From positions 3,150 to 64,464 of the forward strand of contig KV920936.1 in assembly GCA_002081555.1 (NCBI GenBank): a stretch of 61,315 nucleotides of DNA. The letters run 5' to 3'. Source of the stretch: Protostelium mycophagum. Lineage: Eukaryota; Evosea; Variosea; Protosteliida; Protosteliaceae. Below are positions 1 through 11,300 of the stretch, one piece after another; the stretch's first letter is position 1, and each line of letters begins with the position of its first letter. The notes beneath the pieces are model-generated. The model ran no database searches. It was not told the DNA's origin and saw only the letters and a program-made list of their open reading frames with translations. Both the position numbers and the translations under genes were made by a program.

Positions 1-567
1 ATAATCTATCAGTTGACATTATCCATTGTTTTTGTGCTACTTAATATTTACATGACTCAACAGGTGACAAAAGCTCCCATTACACATGAATCAATGGCTG
101 AACAGATTGACAAAAACTACAAATGCACAACCCAACAGGTTGACAAAAATAGTGAGTGTTTATAACCTAAAAGGTTGACAATAATCAATTTTTTTTGTGA
201 TCTGATAGGTTGACAAGAACAGCAAATATGCAACCTGATAGGTTGACAAACAATAATCAATTTTTTTTGCAACCTGATAGGTTGACAAGAAACAATAATC
301 AAATTTTTTTGTGACCTGATAGGTTGACAAGAACAGCAAATTGCAACCTGATAGATTGACAAGAACAGCAAATCAATTTTGTTTGCGACCTGATAGGTTG
401 ATAAGAACAGCAAATTTTTGCAACCTGATAGGTTGACAAGAACTGCAAATAAAAAATTTGCAACCTGATAGGTTGACAAGAACAGCAAATAACAGGTTGA
501 CAATAATCAAATTTTTTTGCAACCTGATAAGTTGACAAGAACAGTAAATTGCGCAACCCAACAGGTT
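1..567. repeat. Degenerate minisatellite, unit near CCTGATAGGTTGACAAGAAC
   Basis: About fifteen imperfect copies of a unit built around GATAGGTTGACAAGAACAGC follow one another with 25-45 bp spacing. Linkers vary between AGCAAAT, AATAATCAATTTTTTT and AAAAATAG. The first copies (1-170) are the most diverged, with CCCAACAGGTTGACA instead of CCTGATAGGTTGACA. Long open frames on the minus strand arise because the unit lacks stops in those frames. Their translation is a monotonous CQPIRLQ-type repeat, which I take as non-coding. The array runs off the left edge, so its full size is unknown. Confidence 0.85.
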
Positions 568-895
568 TAGGGCTTGTTTTCTTTAGAACGGCAAGATCAT
601 TTTAGAGCTTCTTACAGAGAGATCCAAGATAAGCTTTATGCAAATGGAGGCAATTGGCTCAGTATCTTGGCTGTATGGAGGTTGACAAAAAAGTTGGGAC
701 TTGAGCGCCAAGCAATTGAGTTCAGTGCTGCTGAACGCTACACGGAGAGATCAGTTTTCTGTCGATGATTTCTTGACTTTAGAGAAATTTTTTTGAAAAG
801 GTCTAAATTCGCTCACAACAGACAATAAACTATGCCATACATCAACAGTCATTTTCAATTCTTGCTGGTGAAAAAAAACAAAGTGACATCCATCT
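568..895. other. Spacer between minisatellite and alpha-mannosidase 3' end
   Basis: No recognisable gene. A short plus-strand open stretch (about 585-766) follows a pyrimidine-AG that could be a splice acceptor and reads YREIQDKLYANGGNWLSIL. It has no ATG and no family I recognise, so it could be a terminal exon of something to the left or chance. The last 100 bp is AT-rich and presumably holds the 3' end of the minus-strand mannosidase transcript. Confidence 0.4.
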
Positions 896-3800
896 TTATT
901 TAGTCTTGATGATGAGTGTGCGTGTGTCCATGGGCCTGATGGTGATGACGGTTCCCTTCAGAGGCACAGACTTGAACTTGGCAGGAGCCTGTGACTGCTT
1001 CTTCCACTCCATCCTCTTAACCTGCACCTGTCATTCCTCCACCTTTTTTTTCAGAACTTACCGTGTTGATATTCTCATTAGCGGTGATCTGTGTCTCTAC
1101 AACGCTGACAATAGTCCATTGTCCGAATACTTTGGCCAAGTCTATAGAGACGGGCACTGCCAGGTCACTCTCTGCACTGCTGTAGATGTGGTGAAGACGC
1201 AAGAGGTGAGCTCCGTCTCCGAGCATTCGCAGATTCAAGAGATGGACCTGAGGGGGCAGGGGCACAGCCATGAAGCTTGAGGTGAGGACAGCATCACGTG
1301 GTATCTTTGGAAGGAAAGCAATTGTGGGTTGGTTGTTCACATGCAATGCCTTCTCTCGCTGAAGTCTTCCACTTTCTTTAGACTATTGCAGGTTAACTAC
1401 AGAGAGAGGATGTCTTTGAATCACCTCAGATAAGGCGATGTAGACAGTCCCTGTCACTGTGATGTCCTCGTTCAAGGCCTCTGCAACACCCAAGTTGTCA
1501 TCTCTCAGCAATCTTCTCTGCAACATGATCTGAACTACTCAGCCACGTTTTCATAGAGTTTCCTCACCTCGAACGAACCATCAAAGAGACTGGCACATCC
1601 TCTGCTTCTGTCTGTGATGATACTACATTATTCAGCTACAACGTTGTAGAGGATAAGATGTCTCACGTCAAATCAGTCTGACCGTCCGTCAATTTGGCAG
1701 CCTCGTTGATGGGAACATAATTGAAGGCTTGGGGTTGACCTCCGTTGTCATAGTTCATTCCTTGTGGCCAGTCAGGTCTCTTATCCCTGACCCTTCTCAT
1801 CATCTCCAGCCCTTGTGAGTCTGTGTACCAAACACCACCTGGGTATGTCAGGTCGGTCTACAACGTTGTAGATGGCGTTATGTCACCTGTGGAGAGCGAA
1901 GAGTTGAATCTGAAGATGAGTTCTTTTCCCGCTTCGCCCAAGTCTTGCATAGGGGCAACAGTGGAAGTAAACTGTATTCTTCATTATGATATCATAGATA
2001 CGATATCCCATTGTGAGAATGATATCATGATACATGTCATACCTCAATGAAGGGACTGTCTTTGTAGAGTCTAATGGTGTGGTTTAACCAGGGTCCCCAC
2101 ACTTGTATGGCTTCTTGTACCTAAAAGTATCATCAGAATGTTCATCTACAATGAAGAATTACCAATTCGCTGGTCTGGATGATGAGAGTGGGATTTCCAA
2201 AGTCTGTGGCGGGACCAGTAGGTCTAAAAATAGATGAATAATCAATCTACAACGCGAGATTACCTGAAAAGATATGCACCAGATCCCTCGGCGGCATATG
2301 TCAAATAACTCTGCTCGAATTCAATCTGGCGTGTTGCTGACTTGATTGAGGAAATACGATTATTGGTTCCAAAGTTGATAGTGTAATAACTGTTCTGCAG
2401 AACCTGTACACGTCAGTATTAATCACGTGAGCTATCACTCACATTGGCAGAGGCAGCGGGGGTCTTGGCAATGGGGGTCTTCAGATCTATCAAATAAGTG
2501 TTATAGCCCAAAGCGGGGATCTCTGCAGTAAAGAAGAGACGGTATTTTCCTGGAAATCCAAGGTCGGGTAGAATTGAGGATCTCACAGCATTACCCGCAG
2601 CATCCTTCACTAGATATCTATAAGTATCGCCATGTTTTTGTCAACTTTCTTTTTAAATTATTTAATGTTTTTACCTGTTGCTGCGTTGGTTCTGATAGAC
2701 AATACGGCATTGTGCGATACAGATTGTCCGAGGGGGTTGTAGAACACGGCACCCACAATCTTTTCGCCAGAGAAGTTGTCCAGTGCTGGGCATGATGATT
2801 CATTCATTAGAGGACAGTATTCAAAAGTGATATCCGTAGTGTTTGTCATGGTCTCCCCTATATGATTCAATATGATATCTTATTGATAAAAAATAAATGA
2901 ACAATAAATATATATCCATATATACTTGTTACATTATTTATAATAAATAATAATTGATGATATACTAGGTAAATCTCACCGAGCGTCTGTGAGAGAACTT
3001 TGTAGGCAGCGTCTTGGCCTTGGCCTAACCTTCTGGCATAATCAAATGCGACGACTTGCTTCTCTGTTCCCGCGATGGCATCGTGATGCTGAATGATTCC
3101 ATATGCGTCATCCAACACCTCTAGATCTTCTCTAGCTGCAGTCTTTTGTTGTTCTACAAGGGTTTAGGTTCAAGTCGTTCAGAGATGTGATGATGTCATA
3201 CCGCTAAGAGAAGAGGTGGCGAGCGCCTTGTCTACAGTATGTGCCAAGTTATTCATATCTCTGGCATATCCCTTCAAATTCGCACGGGAAGTGTAGTAAC
3301 CAGACCAGCAGTTGCTTGACCAACTGCAATATGGGAAGAAATCTCCATTCTGTGACCGTCAAGACGAGTTATCCTATACAATATTTTATATATGAATTTA
3401 TCTCTCACCTTGATGGACCAAGTCAAGTTGTAAGAGTGAACTGTATCCATATACATGCTTGGTGTACTCCAAACAAACTTGATCTTAAACTCTGGATGTG
3501 CGCTAAAGTATTTTACCATTTTTTCGGTGCTCTACAATGCGTCAATATTCGTTTGATGTATTAAAATTCCATTTATTTTTTACCTGGTAGATAAGCTGGT
3601 TCATAAAGGTGAAATCACAGCCCAAAAACATGATGACATTGTTGTGTCTGAGGGACTTGGCACGTGTTCTGAACTGGTTGGCGAGGTCTTTAGCCTGCAG
3701 CGTCAGCTCATATGAGATGATTGAAATACCTTCTCCTCTATGTTATAAGTGGACAATCTCTTATCGTCTACAAGAGGATCGTTCTGTCCGTTGGGGTCAT

Positions 3801-4939
3801 TCCACTCCCAGAAATAACCGCTAAAGTAGCAGTAGTGATCTGCTATCTTTAGAACACATCGATTTGAAGAACATATTAAAACCATGTGTATATTTAGAAC
3901 AAGACACCTACCGTATAGTTCGTGGGTCCAGATGTCTGTCTCTTGCCCGAATTCAGTGGAACTTCTCCACACAAACTCCAACTCTTTGTTAGAACTTCTC
4001 CACTGTTGTTCTCTGTAATCGATACGGTTGGTGTAGAAAGCGTCATATCCCATCTGTGCAAAGAGTGTGGCCTGTGTGGCGGAATGACCGAATGGATCTG
4101 GTCGTGTCAGATTCATTCAGATCTGGTAGAGGGTGTGCGGATCTGATGGAGAAGGGGTGGTGGTAAGCCTTGGGACTTACCGATCTGCCAGCCGATGCGA
4201 GGGCGCACGCCGAATTCTTTAAGAAGGAACTGATGTCCGAGAGTCATCTGATCGATGGTGCCGCTGCAGATGTCAAAATGAATGAAATCGAAATGAATTT
4301 AGGTCATGAGGAATACCTGTAGTGTGTGGTACCTTCATCTGATCATTGAATTAGTCGTGATAGAGGTATTATCACGTCTGACTCACCATTCATACACCAT
4401 CCTCCATTGATGAATTCGAGTTGTCCATTCTTGACGAAACCTCTGACAAGTTCCTTCCTCTCTTGACTCTGTTCTCTCCACCATCTCTCGAAGAAGGCGA
4501 TCTCGACGTAGATGAATTTTCTCTCAGGATGATCTTTAAGAGAAGCGACGATGTTCTCGATGATGAGATACACGCTGGCGACTTGGACATTATCTTTGAA
4601 TCCAGAGAAGTACTCATCGACATTCTTCAGCCAACCGACATCCTGATGGTAGGTGAGAGCCTATATACATGGAAAACTCACGTCGTGTGTGTGAGCAATC
4701 ATATGAATTGTGAGGGGTTCTAAATCATCTGCAGTGAGGTCTGAAAGACTAGCCTGAAGAGGTGAGTCTGGACATATCACATTGTATTGTTGCCTACCGT
4801 TGCAGAAGGTAGAGGTCGGTAGATCCTCTTCATTTTATCTGTTGGAATCAGATCCCTCTGTATGAAATGCCCTACCCTCAAAGGACGCATTAGCAAGAGC
4901 ACATATACATAGTAGCAGCACCAAGAGAAGGGCTCTCAT
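896..4939 (-). CDS. Lysosomal-type alpha-mannosidase (GH38, MAN2B1-like)
   Basis: Glycoside hydrolase family 38 enzyme, expected to trim alpha-mannose from glycans in lysosomes or as a secreted enzyme. The minus-strand ATG at 4939 starts MRALLLVLLLCICALANA, a clean signal peptide. About 250 bp later the zinc-site motif HTHDDVGWLKNVDEYF is assembled across an intron. The nucleophile motif GWQIDPFGHSATQA (about 4180-4080) has its Asp codon split by another intron. A middle-domain HHDAIAGTEKQ motif lies near 3080. The beta-rich C-terminal half (EYCPLMNESSCPALDNF, then GLEMMRRVRDKRPDW near 1780) follows, ending TIRPMDTRTLIIKTK before TAA at 896-898. More than ten short introns break the frame, at least one only 29 nt. 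All family hallmarks are intact, so an active enzyme is likely. Confidence 0.93.
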
Positions 4940-6865
4940 GCTGGGCGTGTGTAGGTGTTTGTGATCAGTTTTTTGTTACAACAAACAAATCGCATCTTTC
5001 AGTCATGCCGTGTTTGACACATTTCACACGTTTTATTGATTTGAGAACAAATCTCAGGACCTCTTTACAAAAAAAAGTGAAGGCTTCAAAAATGGATTCG
5101 GGGTTCTCCGTCATCATCAGATTCTATTCCTAAAATATTATCGCACACCAATGTGTGCACCGACAAAAAAGACAATTATACATGTGGAGTATGGATTCAC
5201 GCATTTCTTCAAATTACGTCAGTGGGGAGGCCTGTTTAATCTGACCGCCATGCTACCACAATTATTTCAGTACCTCTCTCATCTTGATTAAGAAGAGAGA
5301 AAACAACTGTGCATCTGGTGGTAAAGACGACCCCAAATATATACCTCCTCATCAGGTAGGCTGTGAAACAGACTTCCTGGGCTCGGCCAACATCTTCAGG
5401 CAAGTCTTTCAAAAGTTTTCATCGCTCTTCATTCATTTTTTGCAAATTTATGTCAACAGAAAATCCCATAAATACAACCTTTATTTTCCATTTTTCTTTC
5501 AGCTGAGCTCTTCATTCGTAAATTTCTGTCCTCTTGATAAAAGAAGCAATTTATATGTTTTGCGTTGAAAGAAAGGGTGTAAGGCTTCTGATATTTTTCG
5601 TGGTTTTGTCTGGTCACGCAAAGCCGAATTTTTCTGGTTTGTTTGAAATCTTTCGGTGCATTCTGTTTTTATTTGAGGCCGTGATTTAACGTCAGTTTGC
5701 GGTAACGAACACGTTAATTATAGTCTATTGTGGTGCAGCAGCGTTACAATCTGCAGAAGATCTCGACGTATCTATCGTATTTATGTTGCGGCTTTGCCAT
5801 CCTTTAAATTCATATTCTGGTGCTGCAAATTTGAAAAAGAATATTTAATTGTGCCAAATTGCAGAAAAGCCTCTTTGCGGCTTCCTAGAGTTTGTTGCTG
5901 CAGCGACAGAGACAAGAGAAGGATGATTTACCTCCTTCATGCCTTCATTTTGTTGCTGATCTCTCATCTTCTTTCTGCTTGAAGATCTGCAATTCTGATT
6001 CCAACTTTTGATCATTCTCTGTCAATCTCTCCGTTTTGTTTTCAGCTGAGATGGATTGACTTCACGTTCAAAAGAAGATCCACATGTGTCATCTGTCTTT
6101 GTGAACGTTGATCTATTCACAATCAGTTGACTTGGGTCATATTATGTATTATCACCTTCCCGTCCATTCGCAGGCAAAATGTATTGAGTATCGATTCTTC
6201 TTTTCTTTCGTATGTATTCACGTCAACTCGCTCATCATACGTGGACGAATCATCCTAAAACGGTGAATCCATTCTTTTTGTATGTCCCCATCATCTATGA
6301 GAGCCCTTTTAAAAAGAGCAATGTCAGAAGACCGAAGGACTTCTCTTCTTAAGGCTTGATCATGTTGTCACGAAACTTGAACCTCATGTGTGTGCATGAA
6401 TGATGAGCTTGTGTTTTGATCGAAACGTAACTCCTGCACATCAACAAATTCGCATCGGGACCTCACATCACGAACAATAAGAAGACCTTCAAACGATTCT
6501 TGAAATTAAGAACGGAATGCATGAAATTTTCGAAAATGCACTAATCAAATGATTTTGCTGATCTCTTTCTAATTTGAGAAGAAACCCATCTCTGGTGACT
6601 AAAGTCTTCCGGAGAGACATGAACCTGAAGACATCAGATTTTATAAGACTGATTTGACATACTTCTTTGCAGATTGCTTGCAATCCTTCACAAGAAAACT
6701 GGGCAGACCAAATCCGTCATCATCAACGCTTACAACAATTGGCTCTGCAGCCTCTTGAAGTGTCTTCACTTGTTCTGAAGGTCATGCAGCAGTTAAGTGG
6801 ATCAGCTTCTTCTGCGAGCCGCCACCGCCCTTCTGTCCAGGACAAAAGTACGGTAGAAAACCGTC
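4940..6865. other. Long intergenic stretch, no convincing gene
   Basis: Nineteen hundred bases between the mannosidase start and the Fic reading frame. I see pyrimidine-rich tracts and scattered short open stretches without family resemblance. On the minus strand near 5090-5130 a TTTTAG followed by a frame reading ESDDDGEPRIHF and a stop looks like a terminal exon, but no upstream exons could be joined to it. Around 6640-6672 a TTGACATACTTCTTTGCAG looks like a real splice acceptor, so the 5' exon(s) of the Fic gene may lie here. Confidence 0.4.
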
Positions 6866-7954
6866 GTGGACATAGAAAGCTGTGAATTTCCTCTGGTCAA
6901 GCTAGAGAATGGAGAAGTCACTCGCAACTTCCTCGAGCGCCAACCTTTCAGTGAAAATCTTGGTGGGAAGAGGGCGAAAAAGATCACAAACTTGCCAAGC
7001 GTTCATCACCTCAACATGATTTATCCTCCAGGGGTAAGTCAAATTGGATGCGCCCGTCTTCAAAGTACTTTAGAACAGATCGAGTTTGAGCCACACTTTT
7101 ACGGCATGGCAGTTCACTCTACCGAAAAAATCAAGAGTATTAGGGATGCCCACAAGCTCATGACCTCTGCAACAATGATCGACAGCACAGACTTGGGAAA
7201 CTTAAGCATGCTCTTTGCCTCTTACCTCAACGAGATCTGGATCTCAGAAATCCCACCAGAGAGGCCTTTCAACACAGAAGAGATTGTAATGTCCCTTCTT
7301 GAGGATGACAGCCATAACATCACAGAGTTATTAGCAGCTCAAGGAGTCCAGAACGCACCACGTGTGGCCAAGAAGATACAGAATCTACTTTCTGCCGCCC
7401 AATTTCTCTTTGGTGCAGACTTCAAAATATACCAAACTGAACCGTTTGACTTCGAACTCGCCAAGAAAGTACACGTGGAGATTGGATACGGGATTTTCGA
7501 CCATTCTGGACAAATAAGAACTGTAGAAGTACGTCCATCAGGAACCACCGTAACTTATTCTCCCATCAACAAGATTGAAGGTCGATTAACCACACTGTAC
7601 CACTTCGTCCTGCAGAAGAGGACCGAGATACATGCCCTCTTGGACAAACAGGAAAAGACAAAGAAGATGCTAAAGCTTGGTGCTCTCTTCTTCTCCGAGT
7701 TCCTTCACATACATCCATTCCGCGACGGCAACGGAAGGGTCGCCCGTCTATTACTCAATGTGTTACTCCAAGAGGACGTGATTTTTCCCTTTACTGTATA
7801 CGCTATCCTCCCAGGCTATAAACCAAGGGACTTATACATCGATACAATGATACAAGCCAATCAGTATGGCAACCCACCGTCTCTCTTAGCCACTCTGATT
7901 CTCTTAAGTGCTACCACTGTAGCTTACACCATCAATTATATATTCAATGACTAA
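6866..7954 (+). CDS. Fic-domain protein with C-terminal membrane segment
   Basis: The C-terminal half has the complete Fic signature HPFRDGNGRVARLLLN (about residues 285-300). The His, acidic residue, anion-binding GNGR and distal Arg are all present, so it could transfer AMP or a related phosphate-containing group onto target hydroxyls. No clear (S/T)xxxE(G/N) inhibitory motif is seen; a KIEG segment about 45 residues before the catalytic His lacks the S/T. The last 20 residues before FND are hydrophobic (LLATLILLSATTVAYTIN), suggesting a tail anchor. The frame is one uninterrupted block of more than 1 kb, unlike its intron-riddled neighbours. The 5' end is uncertain: the frame opens just after an in-frame TAG at 6854, the codon at 6866 is GTG, and the first ATG is 7016. 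Either translation starts at 7016 or an upstream exon splices in near 6857. Confidence 0.82.
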   Translation: MDIESCEFPLVKLENGEVTRNFLERQPFSENLGGKRAKKITNLPSVHHLNMIYPPGVSQIGCARLQSTLEQIEFEPHFYGMAVHSTEKIKSIRDAHKLMTSATMIDSTDLGNLSMLFASYLNEIWISEIPPERPFNTEEIVMSLLEDDSHNITELLAAQGVQNAPRVAKKIQNLLSAAQFLFGADFKIYQTEPFDFELAKKVHVEIGYGIFDHSGQIRTVEVRPSGTTVTYSPINKIEGRLTTLYHFVLQKRTEIHALLDKQEKTKKMLKLGALFFSEFLHIHPFRDGNGRVARLLLNVLLQEDVIFPFTVYAILPGYKPRDLYIDTMIQANQYGNPPSLLATLILLSATTVAYTINYIFND

Positions 7955-8342
7955 GTAAAAGAATTCAGAGATTGAGTTATGTTACATTTTCTTCTGTACA
8001 AGACAGCCTAATTTAGTCAGTCTAAAGAGCTTTGATGTGCTACAAGTTTCCCAGCCTCAGTACACACAATACCATTAACCAACACAACTTGCAATCCTAA
8101 GGAACACAACAGACAATACAATTATAGTGTAGATGGCATGCTTGCACTTGTGTTTTTTATTCAGGAAGATGATGGTCGTAAGAGCCTAAGGTTTCTTCCT
8201 TCTCTGTCTCTCCCTTGTGATCGTATCCATCTATTGTACCATTCTCTTCATGGTCGTATCCACCTATTGTTTTACTGCCCTTATCGTCTTTATGATTTTG
8301 GAAGTCAGAGTAGCTTGTGTGGTAATCGTCCTTCTCTATGAA
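7955..8342. other. Convergent 3' spacer between Fic gene and LRR kinase 1
   Basis: Holds the 3' flanks of two converging genes. It is AT-rich downstream of 7955 and contains a pyrimidine-rich patch at 8190-8340. No gene or structured RNA was recognised. Confidence 0.4.
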
Positions 8343-11300
8343 CTATTCAATATTGCTGAAATCGGATACAAAAGATATCTCAGTACCAGGTGCAGATAAA
8401 TCCATAGCATGTGATGGTGCGGTACTGAATCTTAAAGTTCCCATAATTCGATCTATACTTCCGCATATATCTGAGAAGTTTGGCCTCTTTTCTGGATCTT
8501 CAGCCCAACATTCTGCTGAGCATTAAACATTTACATTTCAATCAGAAGTCATTCTCAAATCGGATCACAATGTGAGCCATAAGAACATACCAGTGATCAA
8601 TGCTGACAATTGTGGGTGAGTGTCCTCTGGTATCTTCAATCTTCTTCCCTCAAAAACATCCGTTGCTACTTGAGCAGAATTCATATCAGGGTATGGGTCC
8701 ATTCGAGTTAATACTTCCCACACCGTCGTTCTAGAGATGTTCATCGCTCGAGATTTAGTCGATGAATAACTACTTACGCAAAGGAATAGACATCAGTTTT
8801 AATGCTGTAGGTTCGATCTTTCAGTGCTGCGAAAGTGAGGATAAGTGAGATGAAACAATAGTTACATTCGGGAGCCATATATTTAAATGGGCCGATCGTT
8901 GTCATTGTTGTAGATTGCGACTCTTCATGCTCAGATAACCTCGATAATCCAAAGTCCGACACTTTCACATCCTGATATCATTATTGGCTATCATTTGATG
9001 CTGATAATAAACTACCAAATGTTTTGTGAGTAAAATATTTCTCACAGCGAGATCTCTATGGATCACGTGTTCTTTGTGAAGATGCAGCATACCCCTAAGA
9101 TGTGTTATATGTTTACTGTTATTTATAATACTATACCTTGATATCCCCTGAATGAACTTGATCTTCCTGCTTGTACTAATCTGATCGTGTGAGCTCTGTA
9201 AATCTTATAGTTTTCTTACATCCATGTGATTCTTTAAATACTTGTACAGATTTCCTCCCTCGCAAAACTCACTAGGAATTTATTCACTAATTAAATTAGG
9301 ACAATTGACTCACGTTACAAGACTGAGTATCTGTGGTGGGAAAGTTATACCCTATACTCATAAGCATATCTATTTTCATTGATATATTATCACCATAAAT
9401 AGCACGACATTCGGGTGTGGCCTTAGATTTTGTATTATACTCGCCTAGGATAGTTATAATTACATTGAGAATGATCATTACCTCTTGCAAGAAATCCAAT
9501 AATTGTTGTTTGTGTTCCACTTTTGTATTCTCCTTGATCTGCTTCACCTGAATGAATATCAATGAATAGTCCCTTGATCAGTGTCACCCTCACAGCTACA
9601 GCTGATTGTCTCCAATGACCTCTGTACACCACTCCAAATGACCCACTTCCTTTTGATGTTGAATAAGACTCTGAATTTTGTATATGATTACCTATTAATT
9701 CCAAGTCCTTGATCTCCTCATAGTCAATGATAGCCTTCCGCGCCTCTCCCACTTGTACATCATCTTTGTCATACATCTCGAAATCATCTGCACTTAATAC
9801 GAATTGGTCATCAACAATCTCTTTCTTCTTTCTGTATACGTATAATATACTCAGCCCGATAATGATGCTGAATAATGCTTCATCATATCAGTTGTGAAAT
9901 TGTGATGAATAATACCTATACCACCTATGACTACCCCAACAATAATACGGGTATAGTTAGGTACCTTCTCTGCTGCAACATATGTCGTCATTGTGTTTCG
10001 TGTGATGGTATTCGGTTGAGCAGGTATCGCACTGACACCTATATCTATTTAATGTATATTCATTTAGGCACTCTTACCTGTCACGATATAACCCGCGTCA
10101 ATCAGTGGGTTTGTTATATTCTTCGATTGGTAAACATTCACCATCAACTTCAATGTGCTCAAAGCATTCATGGATGAGGATTCAATGAGGGTATCACTAA
10201 TCCCATTGATGATGATGTTCAATACATACACTCCATTCGTATCTCGCTTACTCTCTATCTGAAAGTATTGCTACATATCACTCAGAGATGTGGGTCAGAT
10301 GCTTACTCACATCTATCACATTGAATCTATAAGTTGATACGTTCAATGCATTGGACAATACTGAAAGGAAATCCTCTGTGTTGAAAGGTCGATTATTACT
10401 GACAGATATGGTTATTGAGAAGTTGGATGATCTCTGCAATAGGATCAGATATCATTATTCAACTCATCCCTACTCGGTCAGAAGAAGGGGTACAAGTGGC
10501 TTGGCATAATGTCGCTTGAGGGGTAAGTGGACATACAAAGAGGTTCTCCGTGAGATCGCAGTGTATGACTGTGGATAATTAAGTGAGGTTGAGGGATAAT
10601 AAATACCAGAAGGTAAGGATTTCATATTGCTAGCGTCGGTGAAGGAATTATTGAGTAGGGTTAAAAACACCAGGTGAGGTGCGTTATAGATATACGGGAC
10701 CGATCCACTGAAATTATTGTAACTCATATCCAAGTAGATCATCTCTCCCGCGTTGAATTCCGATAATGTCTGTCAATTGTTATTTACTTTATAGTATTCA
10801 CGGACCTGCTGATTTGTGAAACACTCTTGCAAGAGATTCCAGCTGACATCCAGATATTGCATCTTTGGCAAATACGGCAATATATGGCCTATCTCTCCGG
10901 TAAACATATTGACAGCGACGTTGAGATATCCTAATGATCCAAATCTCTGTATGAAACCGAGTGTGCCGTTGAATTGGTTTACGCTCAAGTCCAAATAATA
11001 GAAATCTCCCTCGAGTTGACATATCTCGCCTGTTTTGATTATTCGAGTACATCCTTTTACTCATTCATACCCCGCAATAGATTTTTGGACAAGTCTAATA
11101 CGACCAAGAGTCTCAAGGTACAAATACTCTCTGGTATATTTCCGTACAAGAAGTTATTAGATAAATTGATATTCTGGAATATTCAGTAAAAATGAAAATA
11201 CTATCATTCTTCAACGAATATGTGGGACCAACTCACTTGCAGCTCCCTGAGATTACTAAATGCTGAAGAATTGAGCGTGGTATTTATACCGTTGTTAGAA

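Noticed and set aside
117-561. Several overlapping minus-strand reading frames rich in QPIRLQ repeats
   Set aside because: They are translations of the minisatellite with no start context or domain and are all in overlapping frames.
9435-9776. LRR kinase 1 seemed to lack the ATP-binding lysine (VAVR)
   Set aside because: Reading through a GTGAGG...TTCAG intron causes this. Splicing gives VAVKQIKENT with the lysine intact.
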